A DNA stretch of 64,000 nucleotides from Alphaproteobacteria bacterium. Its GTDB lineage: Bacteria; Pseudomonadota; Alphaproteobacteria; Micropepsales; Micropepsaceae. Numbering within the stretch: position 1 is the stretch's first letter; every line of letters begins with the position of its first letter. The stretch spans positions 20,788 to 84,787 of the forward strand of contig JADZAI010000016.1 in NCBI GenBank assembly GCA_020852655.1, written 5' to 3'. Of this stretch, positions 1 through 8,609 are shown in pieces. Under the pieces are notes generated by a model. The model saw nothing but the letters and a program-made list of their open reading frames with translations, made no database searches and was not told the DNA's origin. A program made the position numbers and the translations under genes.

Positions 1-1
1 T

Positions 2-229
2 GCGCCGAACAAGGCCGGCGCGGTAAAGTTCCTGGAGTATCTCGCGAGCGACGAGGCGCAGGGCTATTTCGGGCTCGGCAACAACGAGTATCCGGTCGCC
101 GGCGGCACCAGCGGCAACCCGGAGCTCGACGGCCTCGGCACGTTCAAGGCCGACCCGGTCAATGTCTCGGTCTACGGCAAGAACCAGCCCGCGGCGCAGG
201 AGATCATGGACAAGGCGGGCTGGAAGTGA
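2..229 (+). CDS. Iron-type ABC transporter substrate-binding protein, C-terminal fragment
   Basis: Only the last 75 codons are inside the window; the reading frame is open from base 2 to the TGA at 227-229. The peptide (KAGAVKFLEYLASDEAQ, then YPVAGG, ending near MDKAGWK) matches the C-terminal lobe of periplasmic Fe3+-binding proteins of the FbpA/FutA/Idi type, which usually end with a helix of the form 'A..LM...GW'. Its partner permease lies immediately downstream but on the opposite strand, tail to tail with no intervening base. Function is inferred from the family and from this neighbour; the start, signal peptide and metal ligands lie outside the window. Confidence 0.8.
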   Translation, partial: APNKAGAVKFLEYLASDEAQGYFGLGNNEYPVAGGTSGNPELDGLGTFKADPVNVSVYGKNQPAAQEIMDKAGWK

Positions 230-1891
230 TCAGCGGCCCTGCCCGATCCGGCGCATGAGCAGGATCAGCGGCGGCAGGCCGATCAGCACGATCGTCAGCG
301 CCGGCAGCGCCGCACTCTCCAGCCGCTCGTCCGAGGCATAACCATAGGCGAGCACGGCGAGCGTGTCGGAATTCAGCGGCCGCATCAGCAGCGTCGCCGG
401 CAGCTCCTTCATCGCATCGACGAAGACGATCAGCGCCGCCGTCAGGGCGGCCGGCGCGATCAGCGGGATGTGGACACGGGCAAGCGCGTCGATCGGCGAG
501 CGCGTGAGCGTGCGCGCCGCCGCCGCGATCGACGGCGTGATGCGCTCGAAGCCGCTCTCGACGCCCTCCAGCGCCGGCGCGATGAAGCGCACGGCATAGG
601 CGAAGAGCAGGCCGGTGATGGTCCCGGTGACGAGCAGCCCGGTGCGCACGCCGAACTCCGCCAGCATGAAGCTGTTCACCAGGCGGTCGAAAGCCGTCAT
701 CGGCAGCAGGATACCGACCGCGATCACCGAGCCCGGCAGCGCATAGCCGTAACCGGCGATGCCCGAGGCCGCCCTGGTCGCGAGGCCCGGCGCGGCGCGG
801 CGCGCATAGGCAAGGACGATGGCGAGCGTCACCGGCAGCAGCGCCGCCCGCGTCGCAAGCAGTAACGACGTGCCCGCCGCGCTGAGGAAGCGGGCATTCA
901 GCGCCGCGCCTTCGTAATCGAGCATCAGCCGCAGCAGCGCGAGCGCCGGCACGACGAAGCCGAGCAGCGGCGGCAGGGCGCAGGCGACGGTCGCGGCGAG
1001 CGCCTTGACGCCGGAAAGGCGCGCCGGGTGCGGCGGGTTGGTGCGGTTGCCGGTGTTGTGGATCACCCTGCCCCGCCGCCCGATCCGCTCGAGCGCCAGA
1101 AGCAGGAGGACGAAGGCAAGCAGGATCGCCGCGAGCTGGCCCGCCGCGGCGCGCTCGCCCATGCCGTACCAGGCGCGGTAGATGCCGGTCGTGAAAGTCT
1201 GCACCGAGAGATAGGAGACCGCGCCAAAGTCGGCGAGCGTTTCCATCAGCGCCAGGGCGAGGCCGCCGGCGATCGCCGGGCGCGCCAGCGGCAGCGCGAC
1301 GCGGAAGAAGACGCGCCACGGCCCGAGGCCCAGCGTCCGCGCAACATCCAGCGCCGCGGCCGATTGCTGGAGGAAGGCGGCGCGGGCGAGGAGATAGACA
1401 TAGGGGTAGAGCGTCAGCGTGAAGATCAGACCCGCGCCGCCGAGCGAGCGGATTTCCGGAAACCAGTAGCCGCCGACCTTCCATCCGGTCGCATCGCGCA
1501 GCGCCGTCTGGAGCGGCCCGGCCGCCTGGAGCAGGTCGGCATAGGCATAGGCGACGACATAGGCGGGCGCCGCGAGCGGCAGGACGAGGGCGAAGGTCAG
1601 CCAGCCCTTGCCGGGGAAGCGCGTCATCACCGACAGCCACGCCGTGCCGACACCGATGACGAAGCTGCCGACGGCGACCATCAGCGCGAGGCCGAGCGAA
1701 TTCACGATGTAGTCGGGCAGCACGGTGTCGATGAGGTGCCGCCACACCTCGCCCGCCGGCGTGAAGACCTGGGCCAGCACGGCGAGCGCCGGCAACGCGA
1801 GGAAGGCGGCAACCACACTGGCCGCCACCGCCCACCCCCACCGCCCGTGCACCCGCCGGTGCGGCGGCGCACCTTCCACCGCCGCCGTCAT
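230..1891 (-). CDS. Iron(III) ABC transporter permease, FbpB type
   Basis: A 553-residue, very hydrophobic protein with about twelve predicted membrane segments. It is the duplicated permease form (two BPD_transp_1 halves fused) typical of FbpB/SfuB/AfuB ferric iron importers. EAA-like loops are visible in both halves, for example RTLGLGPWRVFFRVALPLARP near residues 185-205 and ARTLTRSPIDALARVHIPL near 460. It would form the channel through which iron released by the binding protein at 2-229 crosses the inner membrane. The stop codon abuts the stop of that gene on the other strand. The start overlaps the end of the upstream nucleotidyltransferase gene by 4 bases, so it may be co-transcribed with an unrelated gene. 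No FbpC ATPase is adjacent. Confidence 0.9.
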   Translation of the reverse strand: MTAAVEGAPPHRRVHGRWGWAVAASVVAAFLALPALAVLAQVFTPAGEVWRHLIDTVLPDYIVNSLGLALMVAVGSFVIGVGTAWLSVMTRFPGKGWLTFALVLPLAAPAYVVAYAYADLLQAAGPLQTALRDATGWKVGGYWFPEIRSLGGAGLIFTLTLYPYVYLLARAAFLQQSAAALDVARTLGLGPWRVFFRVALPLARPAIAGGLALALMETLADFGAVSYLSVQTFTTGIYRAWYGMGERAAAGQLAAILLAFVLLLLALERIGRRGRVIHNTGNRTNPPHPARLSGVKALAATVACALPPLLGFVVPALALLRLMLDYEGAALNARFLSAAGTSLLLATRAALLPVTLAIVLAYARRAAPGLATRAASGIAGYGYALPGSVIAVGILLPMTAFDRLVNSFMLAEFGVRTGLLVTGTITGLLFAYAVRFIAPALEGVESGFERITPSIAAAARTLTRSPIDALARVHIPLIAPAALTAALIVFVDAMKELPATLLMRPLNSDTLAVLAYGYASDERLESAALPALTIVLIGLPPLILLMRRIGQGR

Positions 1892-2691
1892 CGCCGCCGC
1901 AGAAGGGCGCTGATGGCGACGGGATCGGTCGGCCAGAGGCCGGCACGCGTGCAGCCGCGCAGCTCGTAGGTATCGAGCCGTTTCAGGTCAGGCTCGACGA
2001 TCCGCCCGTCCTCCAGGAACAGGAGGCCGACATAGGCGCTGGGCAGCTTCTCGACGAACGCCTCGGCACGTTCGAGCGCGGCCTTCAGATCGCGCGAGAC
2101 CTGTCCGGCATCGATCGGCTGGCCGTCGGCGAAGGGCTGAAGCTCGTTCTGCTGATAGCGGGCGAAGCGGCGGATATAGGCGATGAGCGATTGCGGCGAG
2201 TAGCCCGGATCCTTCGCGACGGCCGCCGCCATCACGATCGACAAGGGAAAGTGCACCCGGTCGACCGTCAGCAGGTCCAGCGTGTCGCGCGGCTCGCGGC
2301 GGGCTGCGGCCGCGAGGGCCTTGTTGGTCGCCAGGTCGATCGTGTGGAGCACGAAGCCGAATTCAGGGTCGGGCTGGGCCGGATAGAAGCGGTAGTCGCT
2401 GTCGAACACCCAATCGAGATGCATGAGCTCGCCGTCGCGCCGGATGTCGAGCGTGCACATCTGCGAGGTATGGCGTGCCCACGAAACGTCGTATCCGGCC
2501 GCGACCAGGGCGTCGTGGTCGCCGTCCGCAGCCGTCAGAACCGTCGCCTCGCGATCGTGGAAAATGTCTATGTCGTCGGAATAGCGCGCACCGCCGCGAT
2601 TGAGCGGCACGCCGCCCGCTATGAACGAGCCGGGGCCGCGGCGCTTGGCGATCAGCGCCAGGACGTCCCGCTGAAGACTAGTCAGCGGCAC
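1888..2691 (-). CDS. Nucleotidyltransferase-fold protein (AbiEii/MenT-like)
   Basis: A 267-residue protein. Its N-terminal half has a nucleotidyltransferase signature: a glycine-rich GG near residues 26-27, then the acidic motif SDDIDIFHD at about 38-46, and a further acidic strand around HLDWVFDSD. This resembles AbiEii/AbiGii-type and MenT-type nucleotidyltransferases, some of which are toxins that block translation by modifying tRNA. The C-terminal half is helical and of unknown role. It overlaps the 70-codon gene upstream by 14 bases and the permease downstream by 4, so the three are probably translated together. The toxin role is inference; a housekeeping nucleotidyltransferase is equally possible. 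Confidence 0.75.
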   Translation of the reverse strand: MPLTSLQRDVLALIAKRRGPGSFIAGGVPLNRGGARYSDDIDIFHDREATVLTAADGDHDALVAAGYDVSWARHTSQMCTLDIRRDGELMHLDWVFDSDYRFYPAQPDPEFGFVLHTIDLATNKALAAAARREPRDTLDLLTVDRVHFPLSIVMAAAVAKDPGYSPQSLIAYIRRFARYQQNELQPFADGQPIDAGQVSRDLKAALERAEAFVEKLPSAYVGLLFLEDGRIVEPDLKRLDTYELRGCTRAGLWPTDPVAISALLRRR

Positions 2692-2890
2692 TCAGCGCAC
2701 TTTCGATCTTCTCGGCCAGGCGCAACGCAGCCATGTCCCCGCCGGTGCGAAGCGAGCGCGCCACGACGCGGGCATGCCCCGGCTCCGGCGATGCGAGCTT
2801 GCGCTGACTCCAGAGCACGCGGTTGCCGTAGCGTTCGAACGCCTCGTCATACAGGCGGCGCCACAGGGGCAAGGTGGATGCCTCGGACAT
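2678..2890 (-). CDS. Small conserved-looking partner of the nucleotidyltransferase
   Basis: A 70-residue soluble, helical, mixed-charge protein (MSEASTLPLWRRLYDEAF...). It is translated just ahead of the nucleotidyltransferase and overlaps it by 14 bases, so the two should be made in a fixed ratio. There is no signal peptide, membrane segment or recognisable DNA-binding motif. I do not recognise a named family. Its size and coupling are what one expects of an antitoxin or chaperone for the enzyme, but that is inference from arrangement only. Confidence 0.6.
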   Translation of the reverse strand: MSEASTLPLWRRLYDEAFERYGNRVLWSQRKLASPEPGHARVVARSLRTGGDMAALRLAEKIESALSAAD

Positions 2891-2991
2891 GAAGCCAGTC
2901 TAACACAGGCTGCCGCCACCCGGCATGTTTTCATTGCGGGCCGGGACCGCTAGAACCGCTGCATGGACGCGAATCCGGCCCGGGACAGGCG

Positions 2992-4128
2992 ATGAGCGCG
3001 GAGGCGGCGCCCTTCGTGCGCTTCCAGCACGTCAGCAAGAGCTACGACAACAGCGGCGCCGCCGCGGTCCGCGACCTGGACCTCGACGTGGCGCGAGGCG
3101 AGTTCCTGACGCTGCTCGGCCCGTCGGGCAGCGGCAAGACGACGACGCTGATGATGCTGGCCGGGTTCGAACGGCCGAGTTCGGGCGCGATCCTGGTTGA
3201 GGATGTCGACATCTCGCGCACCCCCGCGCACAAGCGCGGCCTCGGCATGGTGTTCCAGAACTATGCCCTCTTCCCGCACATGACGGTGGCGCAGAATCTC
3301 GCCTTTCCGCTCCAGGTGCGCCGGATGGGCCGGGCCGAGATCGACCGGCGGGTCAAGCGCGCGCTGGAGATGGTGCGCCTGGAAGGCCTCGAACGGCGCC
3401 GGCCGGGGCAGCTCTCGGGGGGTCAGCAGCAGCGCGTCGCCGTCGCCCGGGCGCTCGTCTTCGAGCCCAAGGCGGTGCTGATGGACGAGCCGCTGGGGGC
3501 GCTCGACAAGTCGCTGCGCGAGCAATTGCAATACGAGATCAAGCGCATCCACCGCGAGCTCGGCGTCACCATCATCTACGTGACGCACGACCAAAGCGAG
3601 GCGCTGACGATGTCGGACCGCATCGCGGTCTTCAACAAGGGCCGCGTCGAACAATGCGGCGCGCCGGGGGCGCTCTACGACCGGCCGGCCAATCTCTTCG
3701 TCGCGGGCTTCGTCGGCGAGAACAATTTCCTCGATGCCGATACCACCGGCACGGCGGGCGAAACCGTCACCGCACAGAGCGCCGCCGGGGCGATGGCCGC
3801 AACGAATGCCGGCGCCGGCAAGGGGCGCTGCGTGATCGCCATCCGGCCCGAGCGCGTCGTCGTGCGCCCGCCGGCGTCGGAGAGCGCGACGCGCCTCGCC
3901 GCCACCGTCGCCGAGCGCTATTTCGCCGGCGACCATGTGCGGCTCGTCGTCCGCCTCGCGAGCGGCGAGACCGTCGCGGTGAAGACCTCGCGCATCGAGG
4001 CGCAGAACCTGCCCGAGCCCGGCGCGGCCGTCACCATCGGCTGGCGTGCCGCGGATGCCTTTGCCTTCGCCCCCGAGGACCTGGCGGCCGAAGCCGCCGC
4101 ACCCAGCAAGGAGCTTCTCCCCGCATGA
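2992..4128 (+). CDS. ABC transporter ATP-binding protein (PotA/spermidine-putrescine family)
   Basis: A 378-residue ATPase. The Walker A (GPSGSGKTT near residue 44), Q-loop (FQNYALFPH), signature (LSGGQQQRVAVARAL), Walker B (AVLMDEPLGALD) and H-loop (THDQ) are all intact. A C-terminal TOBE-like region covers about residues 280-360. It should power import by the PotB/PotC-like permeases encoded at 6592-8609, with the binding protein whose gene starts in the ATGA overlap at 4125. The family imports polyamines and related cations, and also thiamine, phosphonates and iron, so the substrate is not settled. Confidence 0.92.
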   Translation: MSAEAAPFVRFQHVSKSYDNSGAAAVRDLDLDVARGEFLTLLGPSGSGKTTTLMMLAGFERPSSGAILVEDVDISRTPAHKRGLGMVFQNYALFPHMTVAQNLAFPLQVRRMGRAEIDRRVKRALEMVRLEGLERRRPGQLSGGQQQRVAVARALVFEPKAVLMDEPLGALDKSLREQLQYEIKRIHRELGVTIIYVTHDQSEALTMSDRIAVFNKGRVEQCGAPGALYDRPANLFVAGFVGENNFLDADTTGTAGETVTAQSAAGAMAATNAGAGKGRCVIAIRPERVVVRPPASESATRLAATVAERYFAGDHVRLVVRLASGETVAVKTSRIEAQNLPEPGAAVTIGWRAADAFAFAPEDLAAEAAAPSKELLPA

Positions 4129-5231
4129 GCCTTCGACCCCTCATCTATGCCGCGCTCAGCGCCGCGGCGATCCTGGGCGGCATGGCGCTCATCGTCGAGA
4201 CCGTCGAAGCCGCCGAGGGCGAGAAGCTGACGGTCGTCTCGTGGGGCGGCGCCTACACCAGGAGCCAGGTCGAGGCCTATCACAAGCCCTTCACGGCGGA
4301 GACCGGCATTGCAATCACCAATGCCGACTACAACGGCGGCATCGCCGAGGTGAAGGCGCAGGTCGAGAGCGGCAATGTCGCGTGGGACGTGGTCGACATG
4401 GAGGTCGGCGACGCGCTGCGCGCCTGCGACGAGGGCCTGCTCGAACCGCTCGACCCGGCGAGCTTCCCGGCCGCGCCCGACGGCACGCCGGCCACCGACG
4501 ATTTCTATCCCGACGCGCTGACCGAGTGCTGGGCGACGTCGATCATCTTCTCGACCGTCTACGCCTATGACGATTCCAGGATCGGGGCGACCAAGCCGAC
4601 CTCGATCGCGGACTTCTTCGACCTTCAGAAATTCCCCGGCAAGCGCGGCCTCCGCAAGCAGAACCCCAAGGCGACGCTGGAGATGGCGCTGCTCGCCGAC
4701 GGCGTCGCGCCGGACCAGATCTACGCCGTGCTCGGCACGTCCGAAGGCCTCGACCGCGCCTTCGCCAAGCTCGACACGATCAAGTCCAGCGTCGTCTGGT
4801 GGGAGGCCGGTTCGCAGCCGGTGCAGCTTCTGGCCGACGGCGAGGTCGCGATGACCGTCGTCTATAACGGCCGCCTGTTCGATGCGGTGACCGCCGAGAA
4901 CAAGCCCTTCGTCATCGTCTGGGACGGCCAGGTGATGGAGTACGACACCTATGTCGTCGTGAAGGGCGCGCCGCACAAGGACGCGGCGATGAAATACATG
5001 CACTTCGCGACGAACACGAAACAGCTCGCGGCGCAGGCGAGCTGGATCGCCTATGCGCCGGCGCGCAAGTCGTCGCTGCCGCTGGTCGGGAAGAACGCGT
5101 CGAACGGCGTCGACATGCTGCCGAACCTGCCGACACCGGACAAAGGCCGCGCGATCACCGTCGACCCGCAATTCTGGGCCGACCACCAGGACGAGATCAA
5201 CCAGCGCTGGGCCGCCTGGCTGGCGCAGTAG
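4125..5231 (+). CDS. Periplasmic solute-binding protein (PotD-like)
   Basis: A 368-residue protein starting with an N-terminal signal sequence (a hydrophobic stretch of about residues 5-25 followed by VEA-AEG). The body is a periplasmic binding protein type 2 fold, with KLTVVSWGGAYT at the start of the mature protein and the DVVDMEVGDALRACDEGLLEPLD block typical of the polyamine-binding PotD/PotF group. The ATG overlaps the stop of the ATPase gene (ATGA at 4125-4128). Ligand identity cannot be read off. The gene is followed by a long inverted repeat and then by an MFS gene on the other strand, which separates it from its permeases. Confidence 0.9.
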   Translation: MSLRPLIYAALSAAAILGGMALIVETVEAAEGEKLTVVSWGGAYTRSQVEAYHKPFTAETGIAITNADYNGGIAEVKAQVESGNVAWDVVDMEVGDALRACDEGLLEPLDPASFPAAPDGTPATDDFYPDALTECWATSIIFSTVYAYDDSRIGATKPTSIADFFDLQKFPGKRGLRKQNPKATLEMALLADGVAPDQIYAVLGTSEGLDRAFAKLDTIKSSVVWWEAGSQPVQLLADGEVAMTVVYNGRLFDAVTAENKPFVIVWDGQVMEYDTYVVVKGAPHKDAAMKYMHFATNTKQLAAQASWIAYAPARKSSLPLVGKNASNGVDMLPNLPTPDKGRAITVDPQFWADHQDEINQRWAAWLAQ

Positions 5232-5238
5232 CGGACTC

Positions 5239-5277
5239 TTGATCCTCCTCCGCGCTTTCAGCGCAGGGGAGGATCAA
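5239..5277. terminator. Hairpin between convergent genes
   Basis: TTGATCCTC at 5239-5247 pairs exactly with GAGGATCAA at 5269-5277, with an inner GCGC...GCGC stem. It lies between the stop of the PotD-like gene and the end of the opposing MFS gene, whose stop codon is inside the loop. There is no good U-tract in either direction, so a bidirectional terminator role is an inference. Confidence 0.5.
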
Positions 5278-6529
5278 AAGCCGCAACAGCGTCGGCGTCG
5301 TCGAGCCGCTGCAACCGAAGCAGGCGCGGCGAAAGGATCGGCAGGATGCCGCAGAGCTGGATGGCGACGCCGGCGGCGACCGCCGGCAGCACGCCGAGCC
5401 AGCTCGCCAGCGGCACGGCGATCAGTGAGCCCGTCAGCAGCGAAACCGCGTGCATGGTCACGAAGGCCGCGTTCACCCGGCCGAGCAGGGCCGGCGCCGC
5501 GGCGGTCTGGCGCAGCGTCGTCCCGAGGATCGAGAAGGCCGAGCCGAAGGCGTCGCCCACCAACTGGTGCGCGGCCAGCATGGCGATGGCGAGGACCGGC
5601 CCGGCCTGGAGCGACAGCGGGAGGAGGATCGCCGCACCCATGTTGAGCGCGATGAACAGCAGCAGCGCCGGTCCCACACCCAGCGCGCGCACGGCCGGGC
5701 CGACGATGATCGCCCCGACGAACGCCCCGATGCCGCCGACGCCGATGATGAGCCCGACGATCTCGATGCCGAGGCCGAGCGTCCGCAGCGCGAACAGCAT
5801 ATAGAGCGCGGCGAAGAAGCCCCAGCCCGTCATGCCGATGAGCTCGGAGAGAAAGATCGGGCGGATATGGGCATTGCCCCAGATGGCGCCGAGCCCGGCC
5901 CAGGGACTTTCCGGTGCTTCCGCCGGCGCGGCGACCGTTTCCGGCACGCGGATTCGCATGAGGAACAGCGCCGACCACAGGAAGGACAGCGCGTCGATGA
6001 GGATGGCGACGGGCGCCGTGAAGATCTGGATCAGGAAGCCGGCCATGCCGGGGCCGCCGATCTCGGCGATCGATTCGGTGGCCGCCAGCTTGGTGTTGCC
6101 TTCCGCCAACTGGTGCCGCCCCACGACCGAGGGCAGGAAGGATTGGTCGGCGATCTGGAACAGCGCCGCCGCGGCGCCGGCTAGGAACGCGACGACGTAG
6201 AGCTGGGCCATCGACAGGAGGCCGAGCCAGGCGGCAGCGGGGATCGACGCGACCAGCCCCGCCCGCGCCAGATCGGCCGCGATCAGCAGCGGCCGCTTGC
6301 GGGCGCGGTCGATGAAGCGGCTGGCGACGAGGCCGGTCAGGATCGCCGGCGCGACCGACAGCGCACCGAGCAGCGCGACCTCGCCGTCGGGCGCCCCGAG
6401 CAGCAGGATCGCGAGCGCCGGCATGGCCGTTCGGGTGATCCGGCTGCCGAAGGCGCTGACGATCTGGGCCGCCCAGAGATTGAGGAAATCGCGGTGCCGC
6501 CAGAGGCCGCGATCGGGCCAGAGCTGCAT
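5258..6529 (-). CDS. MFS transporter (MFS_3/enterobactin-exporter-like)
   Basis: A membrane protein of about 423 residues with some ten to twelve membrane segments. The N-terminus (LWRHRDFLNLWAAQIVSAFGS) is the usual opening of the MFS_3 group of drug and siderophore exporters. I chose the ATG at 6529 because the family normally begins only a few residues before that motif. In-frame ATGs at 6586 and 6625 would add 19 or 32 residues, and the 6625 start would overlap the divergent permease gene. It is on the opposite strand, between the PotA/PotD-like and PotB/PotC-like genes, so it looks inserted into an ABC operon. The substrate is unknown. Confidence 0.82.
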   Translation of the reverse strand: MQLWPDRGLWRHRDFLNLWAAQIVSAFGSRITRTAMPALAILLLGAPDGEVALLGALSVAPAILTGLVASRFIDRARKRPLLIAADLARAGLVASIPAAAWLGLLSMAQLYVVAFLAGAAAALFQIADQSFLPSVVGRHQLAEGNTKLAATESIAEIGGPGMAGFLIQIFTAPVAILIDALSFLWSALFLMRIRVPETVAAPAEAPESPWAGLGAIWGNAHIRPIFLSELIGMTGWGFFAALYMLFALRTLGLGIEIVGLIIGVGGIGAFVGAIIVGPAVRALGVGPALLLFIALNMGAAILLPLSLQAGPVLAIAMLAAHQLVGDAFGSAFSILGTTLRQTAAAPALLGRVNAAFVTMHAVSLLTGSLIAVPLASWLGVLPAVAAGVAIQLCGILPILSPRLLRLQRLDDADAVAAFDPPLR

Positions 6530-6591
6530 CGGACCGGGTTTCGCTTCTTTGTTCAGGCGCGGCCTTATAGATTGGCGGTGATTCATCCGCC

Positions 6592-7797
6592 ATGCCGCAA
6601 CCTCCCCTTCGCCCTGCTGCGACACGACGCCGTCAGGGTCTGCTCCTGACGTTGCCGCTGCTCGCCTTTATCGCGGTGTTCTTCGCGGCGCCCATCGGCA
6701 CGATGCTGTGGCGCAGCGTCGCCAATCCCCTGCCCGCCGCGCTGTTGCCGCGCACCACGGCGGCGCTGGCCGAGTGGGACCCGGCGGCGCTTCCCGCCGA
6801 GGGTACTTTCGCCGCGCTGGTGGAAGACCTGAAGGCGCTGCCGGAGCGCCAGGATGCCGCTCGGCTGGGCGCCCAGCTCAATTTCGATCTCGGCGGCCTC
6901 AACTCGGCGATCCGCAAGACGGCGCGCGAGGCGCAGAAGCTCCAGCCGCCTTACGCCGAGAGCCTGCCGAAGCTCGACGCGGCGTGGGGCAGGACGGCGA
7001 CCTGGGCGGCGATCAGGGTCGGGACGCAGGCGCTGACGGGGAAGAATTATCTCGCCGCGCTGGATCTTCGCACCGGTGCGGATCTCCGCATCGTGCCGGC
7101 CCCGGAGAACGAGCGCATCTATCTCATGCTGTTCGCCCGCACGGCCTGGGTCGCGGGCCTCGTGACGGCGCTCTGCCTGGTGCTCGGCTATCCGCTGGCG
7201 CATGTGCTGGCGACGGCGAGCCCGCGAGTCGCCGGGGTGCTGATGATCCTGCTGCTGCTGCCGTTCTGGACTTCGCTGCTGGTGCGCACGACGGCGTGGA
7301 TCGTACTGCTCCAGAGCCAGGGCGTCGTCAACGACCTGCTGGTCTGGCTCGGCCTCATCGACGACACGGCGCGGGTGCAGCTCGTCTACAACATGACCGG
7401 CACGCTGATCGCGATGACCCAGATCCTGCTGCCCTTCATGGTGCTGCCGCTCTATTCGGTGATGAAGACCATCCCGCCGACCTATCTGCGCGCAGCCTCG
7501 TCGATGGGGGCGCGGCCGCTCCAGGGCTTCCGGCGCGTCTATCTGCCGATGACGATGCCGGGCGTCGCGGCGGGCGGCCTGCTCGTCTTCATCCTGGCGG
7601 TCGGCTATTACATCACCCCGGCGCTGGTCGGCGGCGCCAGCGGCCAGCTCATCTCGAACTGGATCGCCTATCACATGCAGCAATCGCTGAACTGGGGCCT
7701 CGCCGCGGCGCTCGGCGCGCTGCTGCTGTTCGCCGTGGTGCTGCTCTATCTCGTCTTCAACCGGATCGCCGGCGCCGACCGGCTGCGCTTCGGATGA
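6592..7797 (+). CDS. ABC transporter permease, PotB-like
   Basis: A 401-residue inner-membrane permease with one N-terminal membrane helix (about residues 15-37), a long extracytoplasmic stretch of about 130 residues, and then the five-helix BPD_transp_1 core. An EAA-type loop (AASSMGARPLQGFRRVYLPMTMPG) marks the ATPase contact. Together with the PotC-like gene, which starts in the ATGA overlap at 7794, it would form the channel of the polyamine-type importer encoded at 2992-5231. Its own promoter must lie in or near the start of the divergent MFS gene, since that gene separates it from potA/potD. Confidence 0.9.
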   Translation: MPQPPLRPAATRRRQGLLLTLPLLAFIAVFFAAPIGTMLWRSVANPLPAALLPRTTAALAEWDPAALPAEGTFAALVEDLKALPERQDAARLGAQLNFDLGGLNSAIRKTAREAQKLQPPYAESLPKLDAAWGRTATWAAIRVGTQALTGKNYLAALDLRTGADLRIVPAPENERIYLMLFARTAWVAGLVTALCLVLGYPLAHVLATASPRVAGVLMILLLLPFWTSLLVRTTAWIVLLQSQGVVNDLLVWLGLIDDTARVQLVYNMTGTLIAMTQILLPFMVLPLYSVMKTIPPTYLRAASSMGARPLQGFRRVYLPMTMPGVAAGGLLVFILAVGYYITPALVGGASGQLISNWIAYHMQQSLNWGLAAALGALLLFAVVLLYLVFNRIAGADRLRFG

Positions 7798-8609
7798 CGC
7801 CCTGGCGCATCCTCACGCGGCTGATGGCGGGCATCGCGCTGCTGTTCCTCGTCGCGCCGCTGCTGGTGATCATCCCGCTCTCGTTCAACGCGGAGCCCTT
7901 CTTCACCTTCACGCCGAAGATGCTGGCCTTCGATCCGGCGGGCTATTCGCTGCGCTGGTACCGGGCGATCGCCGACGACCCGGTGTGGAGCCAGGCGCTC
8001 GCCAACAGCCTGATCATCGGCGGCGCGGCGACGGCGATCGCGACGGTGCTGGGCACGCTGGCGGCGATGGGCCTGGCGCGCGGCGACGCGCCGTTCAAGG
8101 GCCTCATCATGGGGCTCATCATCTCGCCGATGATCACCCCGATCGTGATCTCCGCGGCGGGGATGTATTTCTTCTATTCCGACCTCCGCCTCGCCCAGAC
8201 CCATCTCGGCCTGATCGTCGCGCATGCGGCGCTCGGCGTGCCGTTCGTCGTCATCACCGTGACGGCGTCGCTGACCGGCTATGACTGGAACCTCAGCCGC
8301 GCGGGGGCGAGCCTCGGCGCGCCGCCGCTCGTCACCTTCTTCCGCATCACGCTGCCGCTGATCCTGCCGGGGGTCGTTTCGGGCGCGCTCTTCGCCTTCG
8401 CGACCTCGTTCGACGAGGTGGTGACGGTGCTGTTCCTCGGCGGGCCTGACCAGGTGACGATCCCGCGCAAGATGTGGTCGGGCATCCGCGAACAGATCAG
8501 CCCCGCCATCCTCGCCGCCGCGACGCTCCTCATCTGCGTCGCCATCGTGCTGCTCGTCTGCGTCGAATGGCTGCGGCGCCGCGGCGAGCGGCTGGCGACG
8601 CAGCGGTGA
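7794..8609 (+). CDS. ABC transporter permease, PotC-like
   Basis: A 271-residue permease with about six membrane segments and the EAA loop RAGASLGAPPLVTFFRITLPLI around residues 165-190. It is the second half of the PotB/PotC heterodimer. The start codon overlaps the PotB-like stop (ATGA). Its own stop overlaps the GTG of the next gene (GTGA), so translational coupling runs through three genes. Confidence 0.92.
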   Translation: MTPWRILTRLMAGIALLFLVAPLLVIIPLSFNAEPFFTFTPKMLAFDPAGYSLRWYRAIADDPVWSQALANSLIIGGAATAIATVLGTLAAMGLARGDAPFKGLIMGLIISPMITPIVISAAGMYFFYSDLRLAQTHLGLIVAHAALGVPFVVITVTASLTGYDWNLSRAGASLGAPPLVTFFRITLPLILPGVVSGALFAFATSFDEVVTVLFLGGPDQVTIPRKMWSGIREQISPAILAAATLLICVAIVLLVCVEWLRRRGERLATQR

